Source: Tubiluchus corallicola
Taxonomy: Eukaryota > Priapulida > Priapulimorpha > Priapulimorphida > Tubiluchidae
DNA: 64,000 bases
NCBI GenBank assembly: GCA_030141605.1
Contig: JAQGDQ010000244.1
Span: 1 to 64,000 of the forward strand
Direction of reading: 5' to 3'
The notes beneath the pieces were generated by a model. That model saw only the letters and a list, made by a program, of their open reading frames with translations. It did no database searches and was not told where the DNA came from. The position numbers and the translations under genes are program-made. This document shows, in pieces, positions 61,101-64,000 of this stretch. Numbering within the stretch: the stretch's first letter is position 1; every line of letters begins with the position of its first letter.

Positions 61101-63207
61101 CATAAGTACATTTATAATAAAAAAACAATGTTTTTATTTGACAAGAAACATGACAATCTTAAGTACATTTATAATAAAAAACAATGTTTTTATTTGACAA
61201 GAAACATGACAATCATAAGTACATTTATAATAAAAAAACAATGTTTTTATTTGACAAGAAACATGACAATCATAAGTACATTTATAATAAAAAAACAATG
61301 TTTTTATTTGACAAGAAACATGACAATCTTAAGTACATTTATAATAAAAAACAATGTTTTTATTTGACAAGAAACATGACAATCATAAGTACATTTATAA
61401 TAAAAAACAATGTTTTTATTTGATAAGAAACATGACAATCTTAAGTACATTTATAATAAAAAACAATGTTTTTATTTGACAAGAAACATGACAATCATAA
61501 GTACATTTATAATAAAAAAACAATGTTTTTATTTGACAAGAAACATGACAATCATAAGTACATTTATAATAAAAAAACAATGTTTTTATTTGACAAGAAA
61601 CATGACAATCTTAAGTACATTTATAATAAAAAAACAATGGACAATTAATCAAATGTTGATTGGCTAACAGGCATAACCTATATAAAAGCCTTTCAGTGAC
61701 TAGATACGTCTTTATAAGTTTAATAGACGCACGATTACAAGAATTGTTAGTTACGAATTAAGTAAGAGCGAAATTGGGAGGGTCTGTAACTTGTTTTTCA
61801 AATAGCTGGTGTGCGAAAGGGTGGGACAAGTTGATTATGATGTGTTTGATGTTGATGTTGATGTTGAGCTACAAAAATAGAATGAGTGATAAAGAAGCTA
61901 ATGAAAGAAAGAGGAAAGTGTTGGAGTTCACTGGAATGCAAGAGTATAAATAATTTGCTCTGTAAGGTAGAATTCAGGGATTATTAATGTACTATAGATT
62001 TCATTGTAATTATATGCTAATTTATGTTACTATTAGAATAAACGTTACTATATAAGAGTATAAATAATTTGCTCTGTAAGGTAGAATTCAGGGATTATTA
62101 ATGTACTATAGATTTCACTGTAATTATATGCTAATTTATGTTACTATTAGAATAAACGTTACTATATAAGAGCGTAAATAATTTGCTCTGTAAGGTAGAA
62201 TTCAGGGATTATTAATGTACTATAGATTTCATTGTAATTATATGCTAATTTATGTTACTATTAGAATAAGCGTTACTATATAAGAGCATAAATACTTTGC
62301 TCTGTAAGGTAGAATTCAGGGATTATTAATATGCTATAGATTTCACTGTAATTATATGCTAATTTATGTTACTATTCGAATAAACGTTACTATTTAAGAG
62401 CATAAATAATTTGTTCTGTAAGGTTGAATTCAGGGATTATTAATGTACTATAGATTTCATTGTAATTATATGCTAATTTATGTTACTATTAGAATAAACT
62501 TTACTATATAAGAGCATAAATAATTTGCTCTGTAAGGTAGAATTCAGGGATTATTAATATGCTATAGATTTCACTGTAATTATATGCTAATTTATGTTAC
62601 TATTAGAATAAGCGTTACTATATAAGAGCATAAATAATTTGCTCTGTAAGGTAGAATTCAGGGATTATTAATATGCTATAGATTTCACTGTAATTATATG
62701 CTAATTTATGTTACTATTAGAATAAACTTTACTATATAAGAGCATAAATAATTTGCTCTGTAAGGTAGAATGCAGGGATTATTAATATGCTATAGATTTT
62801 ACTGTAATTATATGCTAATTTATGTTACTATTAGAATAAACTTTACTATATAAGAGCATAAATAATTTGCTCTGTAAGGTAGTATTCAGGGATTATTAAT
62901 GTGCTATAGATTTCACTGTAATTATATGCTAATTTATGTTACTATTAGAATAAGCGTTACTACATAAGAGCATAAATAATTTGCTGTGTAAGGTAGAATT
63001 CAAGGATTATTAATGTACGATAGATTTCACTGAATAAATGTCACTACTGATTCTTACTTTTTATAAACCAGCAATGACATGCAATTGAGAGCCTTCTGGA
63101 GAGCAGTAAGCATTGAAAGACCCTGGAACAGAGGTGAAGTACTACTCACAGGTGCAACGGGCTTTCTTGGAGCGTTTCTGTTACGCGACTTATTGAAACA
63201 CACAAAG
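40120..63207 (+). CDS. NRPS-like adenylation-thiolation-reductase protein, 3' incomplete
   Basis: Such enzymes adenylate a carboxylic acid, load it as a thioester on a phosphopantetheine arm and release it reductively with NADPH. Exons: 40120-40384, 41476-41592, 44374-44526, 47236-47367, 48937-49102, 49548-49701, 50118-50225, 50317-50535, 51407-51603, 53558-53746, 59167-59370 and 63072-63207. All junctions are GT/AG and phase-consistent, giving 680 codons. A-domain motifs: KAGGAYMPIDISYPR, LAYTVYSSGTTGKPKG (P-loop), NLYSTSESHD, LYRTGDWGYI, GRCDSMVKIRGYSIEVQ and ATGKLDKSQLP (catalytic Lys). The carrier protein has FFDMGGHSLLAAKF (Ser attachment site). The reductase starts VLLTGATGFLGAFLLRDLL (Rossmann TGxTGFLG). 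The ATG has a good context (AAAAATGG). The rest of the reductase lies beyond the window. No signal peptide, so probably cytosolic. Natural substrate unknown. Confidence 0.93.
40680..41078. mobile_element. hAT-type MITE in NRPS-like intron 1
   Basis: Ends are CAGCGGCGGATTATGA and GCTATCCGCTACAG. An identical 8-bp duplication, GGAAAGCC, flanks both sides (40672-40679 and 41079-41086). Inside are four or five copies of a TTGTGTAAACTTGAA repeat (about 15 bp) at 40795-40885 and two GGGCCCC-containing segments. No ORF. Confidence 0.93.
41678..43642. mobile_element. TE-like repeat carrying an expanded 60-bp minisatellite (intron 2), copy 1
   Basis: The left edge TAGAGGCTGAAGCTGAGTCA and the right part ending GGAGCTCAGCTGAAATGGCC...GGGCTCTA match the edges of 59477-60492. 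Between 41690 and 43245 a 60-bp unit (TCAGCTGACTCACACAGTAA + ATCAGCTAGCTCGGCTGAAG + ...) occurs about 26 times, with higher-order blocks: 41900-42180 resembles 42200-42470 and 42640-42900. The unit length is a multiple of three, so the array reads open on both strands (for example SADSHSKSASSAEAESVATT), but stops and 5-bp shortened units break every frame. Not spliced into the gene as far as I can see. Confidence 0.8.
44453..45304 (+). repeat. Source segment of an internal duplication (exon 3 3' half + intron 3)
   Basis: This segment, beginning inside exon 3 at AGCTGCTCCTAAGTTATC and extending about 780 bp into intron 3, reappears at 53803-54646 in intron 10 in the same orientation at high identity. 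Confidence 0.9.
45527..46175. mobile_element. hAT-like TIR element family R, copy 2 (intron 3)
   Basis: Starts AAAGGTGAGCATTAAACG and ends CAATGCTCACCCCTAA. It is flanked by TGGACATT and TGGATATT (8 bp, one mismatch), as expected for hAT. Shares TTCGAAT-rich termini with 30691-30990 but has a longer interior. No transposase recognised. Confidence 0.78.
46610..47115. repeat. Complex tandem repeat, about 105-bp units of TTGTAATAG/TATAATTGCAATAC words
   Basis: Blocks such as TATATAATTGCAATACAAAG and TTGTAATAATATTGTAATAG recur about every 105 bp in roughly five copies, with smaller internal 9-10 bp repeats. Minus-strand ORFs rich in Leu-Gln-Tyr are translations of it. In NRPS-like intron 3, ending about 120 bp before exon 4. 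Confidence 0.85.
47585..48178 (+). repeat. Dispersed 600-bp repeat, copy 2 (intron 4)
   Basis: Collinear with 33123-33722 (CTTAAACTGTAGGTCAAAAC at the left, AAAATGGGGTAGTATATGAA at the right). The 142-residue ORF at 47775 lies within it and is not shared intact with copy 1, so it is unlikely to be a gene. Confidence 0.8.
49195..49490. repeat. (GAATA)n pentanucleotide microsatellite (intron 5)
   Basis: A long AGAAT/TAGAA array with scattered variants (GGAAT, GCAGT). It lies about 90 bp after exon 5 and about 60 bp before exon 6, so it fills most of intron 5. The FYSIL-rich minus-strand ORFs are artefacts. Confidence 0.97.
49803..50005 (+). mobile_element. piggyBac-like MITE family S, left-end fragment (intron 6)
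   Basis: TTAACGTGTTCGGGACCATA followed by AAGCATTTGCACCATTTTGC matches the left end and about 190 bp of the element at 58334. The right end is missing. Confidence 0.75.
51070..51275 (+). repeat. Dispersed repeat shared with AGMO intron (intron 8)
   Basis: Collinear with 10465-10700: GCAGCTGTAACTATCAGGCT, CACGAATAGCGA, CATGGAAACAGTCAATACGC. No terminal structures seen. It ends about 130 bp before exon 9. Confidence 0.75.
51632..52284. mobile_element. Tigger/pogo-type MITE, copy 2 (intron 9)
   Basis: Ends CAGTGTTCTCTCACTTATCG and GTAGCGAGGGAACACTG with TA on both sides. Interior is collinear with the inverted copy at 10881-11297 but about 235 bp longer. It starts 28 bp after the exon 9 donor. 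Confidence 0.9.
52543..52953. mobile_element. TIR element family Q, copy 2 (intron 9)
   Basis: Ends CTCATTTATCGGTTTGCCGG and GCAAACCGAGATATGA. It is the reverse complement of 19137-19558. The two halves near 52845-52862 contain the small palindrome GGTCAGCTCG/CGAGCTGACC. Confidence 0.75.
53803..54646 (+). pseudogene. Displaced partial copy of NRPS-like exon 3 plus flanking intron (in intron 10)
   Basis: Matches 44453-45304 at high identity, beginning mid-exon. It carries the complete P-loop code LAYTVYSSGTTGKPKG and the same GTTTGTG donor, but lacks the first half of the exon and its acceptor. It starts 56 bp after the exon 10 donor. If an upstream AG were used, the product would not keep the carrier-domain frame usefully. 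Interpreted as a non-functional relic of segmental duplication within the gene. Confidence 0.9.
54987..55457. mobile_element. mariner/Tigger-like MITE family T3 (intron 10)
   Basis: Left CAGTCAACCTCGGGTATAAG and right CTTATATCCGAGGTTGAATG are inverted termini with TA on both sides. Repeated internal words (TATAAGGGAC, TATAAGGTACTC) resemble the termini. No transposase. Confidence 0.9.
55560..56090. other. Unassigned region with internally duplicated minus-strand ORF
   Basis: The minus-strand ORF at 55566-55931 (121 codons) contains two similar segments (VYELKVTTSNKKK... and AYELKLTTLHKKHKLK...) about 30 residues apart, each followed by a TS/LG.I-like stretch. DNA shows the matching duplication (GTAGCATGGAT...CGTTGCCAAGG). 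I recognise no family. It may be a repeat-derived ORF. It lies in intron 10, antisense to the host gene. Confidence 0.35.
56158..56535 (+). mobile_element. TIR element family P, copy 3 (intron 10)
   Basis: Starts AAGCTTTTTCACAGTTCCAG and ends CAAAACTGTGAAAGC. Collinear with 18574-18963. Confidence 0.85.
56740..57110 (-). mobile_element. TIR element family P, copy 4, inverted (intron 10)
   Basis: Reverse complement of copy 3, ending ATCGCTGGAACTGTG + AAAAGGCTTA. The distal terminus is eroded. Copies 3 and 4 face each other across about 200 bp. Confidence 0.85.
57345..57680. other. GC-richer unexplained patch in intron 10
   Basis: From GAACGGGAATGAGCCGGGGG to CACGTCCACCAAGAGGAGTA base composition is clearly higher in G+C than its surroundings. 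No ORF over about 30 codons, no partner repeat here, and no RNA gene I recognise. Confidence 0.4.
58334..59051. mobile_element. piggyBac-like MITE family S, full copy (intron 10)
   Basis: Begins TTAACTCCTTCAGGACCA and ends TGGTCCTGAAGGAGTTAA, a perfect 18-bp inverted pair with TTAA at both ends. About 718 bp. The left 190 bp match 49803-50005. It ends 116 bp before exon 11. No transposase. Confidence 0.92.
59477..60492. mobile_element. TE-like repeat with unexpanded 60-bp unit (intron 11), copy 2
   Basis: The left end TAGAAGCTGAAGCTGGGTCA is followed by only about 1.4 copies of the 60-bp unit. A (TA)n tract, about 400 bp absent from copy 1, and the shared right part (TCTTGATTGCCGATGAATCA, CCATACATGTGACTTACATT, GGAGCTCAGCTGAAATGGCG) follow, ending CTGGCCTCTAA. 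Left TTAGAAGC and right GCCTCTAA are weak inverted ends. Confidence 0.75.
60725..61640. repeat. 57-bp minisatellite, about 16 copies (intron 11)
   Basis: Unit ACAATGTTTTTATTTGACAA + GAAACATGACAATCATAAGT + ACATTTATAATAAAAAA, 56-59 bp because the A run varies. CATAAG/CTTAAG variants alternate in blocks. Asn/Lys/His-rich ORFs in two frames are artefacts. Confidence 0.96.
61940..63030. repeat. 114-bp satellite-like repeat, about 9.5 copies (intron 11)
   Basis: GAGTATAAATAATTTGCTCT + GTAAGGTAGAATTCAGGGAT... recurs at 114-bp spacing (61942, 62056, 62170 and onward). The last unit is truncated and ends about 40 bp before exon 12. Copies differ at few positions. Confidence 0.96.
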
Positions 63208-63341
63208 GTATTGCTACATCAGCGAAATGTTGTGTATGTGTATACAGACGTTTGTATGAAAAATTTGTTTAAAAAATTTATTCTTCAAAGTAATTTCAAA
63301 TAAAATCTGACTTTAAAGAAAAACTATTATCAACACAGCTA

Positions 63342-63870
63342 CGGCCAAATCACGTCGAAAACACCGGTTCTCGTCTGATCACCGAAGTTAAACAACGTAG
63401 AACCTGGTTAGTACTTGGATGGATGACCACCTAGGAATACCAGGTGCTGTAGGCTTGCAGTTGCCCACACTGTATCTCAACACTAGGCGGAGGAGCTGCG
63501 CAAGCAGCCAACGGCTAGAGGGCGGAGGAGGTCAAGTGACCCAACGGCCATGTGTAGAGGAGTAAACCTTCCAAATCAGGAGTGGAGCCCCGAAGGCGGA
63601 CCAGTGCAGCATGATCACTCACTCTGGCAGCTCCTGCAGCCAACCTGGTGCCAAACGTATCGCTCCGCTTTCCTTTGGACTACACCAGCGAGGAAGAGAG
63701 GGGGGTTCCTGTTGTCTGGGTAACTCAGGATACACCTTGCCCAGGCATGCACCCTGGAGATGTTCAAGGATTGCACTACTCAGCCACAGTCGACGCTGCA
63801 GCTCCATCAATGTGATCAATAACTGACTCTCTTGGCGCACACTCCATTGTCTTCCGAGACAGAAGGATGG
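63342..63870 (+). mobile_element. 5S rRNA-headed SINE-like element, copy C (intron 12)
   Basis: Best-preserved head. GCTACGGCCAAATCACGTCG, TCTGATCACCGAAGTTAAAC, the intermediate element-like TACTTGGATGGATGACCACC and the box C-like AGGAATACCAGGTGCTGTAGG occur in the order of a 5S gene (about 120 bp). The shared GC-rich body with AAGCAGCCAACGGCTAGAGG and GTGGAGCCCCGAAGGCGGAC follows, then TGTCTTCCGAGACA + GAAGGATGGCAAGAA. The internal pol III promoter elements look partly intact, so this copy could be transcribed. Confidence 0.87.
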
Positions 63871-64000
63871 CAAGAACTAATTATCAACAAAAAGAGAAAG
63901 GCTATATTTTACATCTCTGTGTATCTTTTGTTTATTATTGTAAGCAAGAAAATAAGGTTTTTCAAAAAACGACAAGACCTCAGTGAATGTTGAAGCAAAC

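Noticed and set aside
60730-61667. Asn/Lys/His-rich repeat ORFs on both strands
   Set aside because: Translation of the 57-bp minisatellite in intron 11.

Overview
The window is animal nuclear DNA. It is AT-rich, its protein-coding genes have many short exons with GT/AG introns, and most of the rest is mobile-element debris, MITEs (short non-autonomous DNA transposons with terminal inverted repeats) and minisatellites. I cannot name the species. The animal-type AGMO and SKI3 genes, and 5S-like heads resembling what I recall of sponge 5S rRNA, make an early-branching marine invertebrate (possibly a demosponge) my best guess. That is inference only.

Three host genes are supported. (1) Minus strand, about 10185-21686: an alkylglycerol monooxygenase (AGMO/TMEM195) gene. 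Eight exons were read by eye, all joining in phase. The N-terminal exon was not found, and the 3' end is uncertain. (2) Minus strand, 26544-30446: SKI3/TTC37 (SKIC3), the TPR scaffold of the Ski complex, as one uninterrupted 1300-codon ORF. It appears to lack roughly the last 220 residues of the vertebrate protein. (3) Plus strand, 40120 to beyond 63207: a gene for an NRPS-like adenylation-thiolation-reductase enzyme. Twelve exons join in phase (680 codons) and run off the right edge inside the reductase domain. This is the most unusual content of the window.

Layout. 1-560 holds a 43-bp/129-bp higher-order tandem repeat. 560-9000 is mostly non-genic, with LINE 3' ends, the first 5S-headed element, and an inverted-repeat element. 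9330-10130 is a Penelope-like remnant with a GIY-YIG ORF and inverted terminal repeats. 10185-21686 is AGMO, its introns filled with hAT, piggyBac and Tigger-type MITEs, a LINE end and two minisatellites. 22000-26400 is MITE-rich. 26544-30446 is SKI3. 31000-40100 has LINE fragments, including one interrupted by the second 5S-headed element and one flanked on both sides by (TC)n. 40120-63207 is the NRPS-like gene, whose introns hold many MITEs, a minisatellite-bearing element, an internal duplication of part of its own exon 3, and long tandem arrays. 63345-63870 is the third 5S-headed element, in intron 12.

The three host genes have no obvious shared pathway (ether-lipid cleavage, RNA decay, carboxylic-acid activation and reduction) and look like ordinary neighbours. 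Several repeat families occur in both AGMO and NRPS-like introns. All exon boundaries, alignments and repeat periods were determined by reading, without software.
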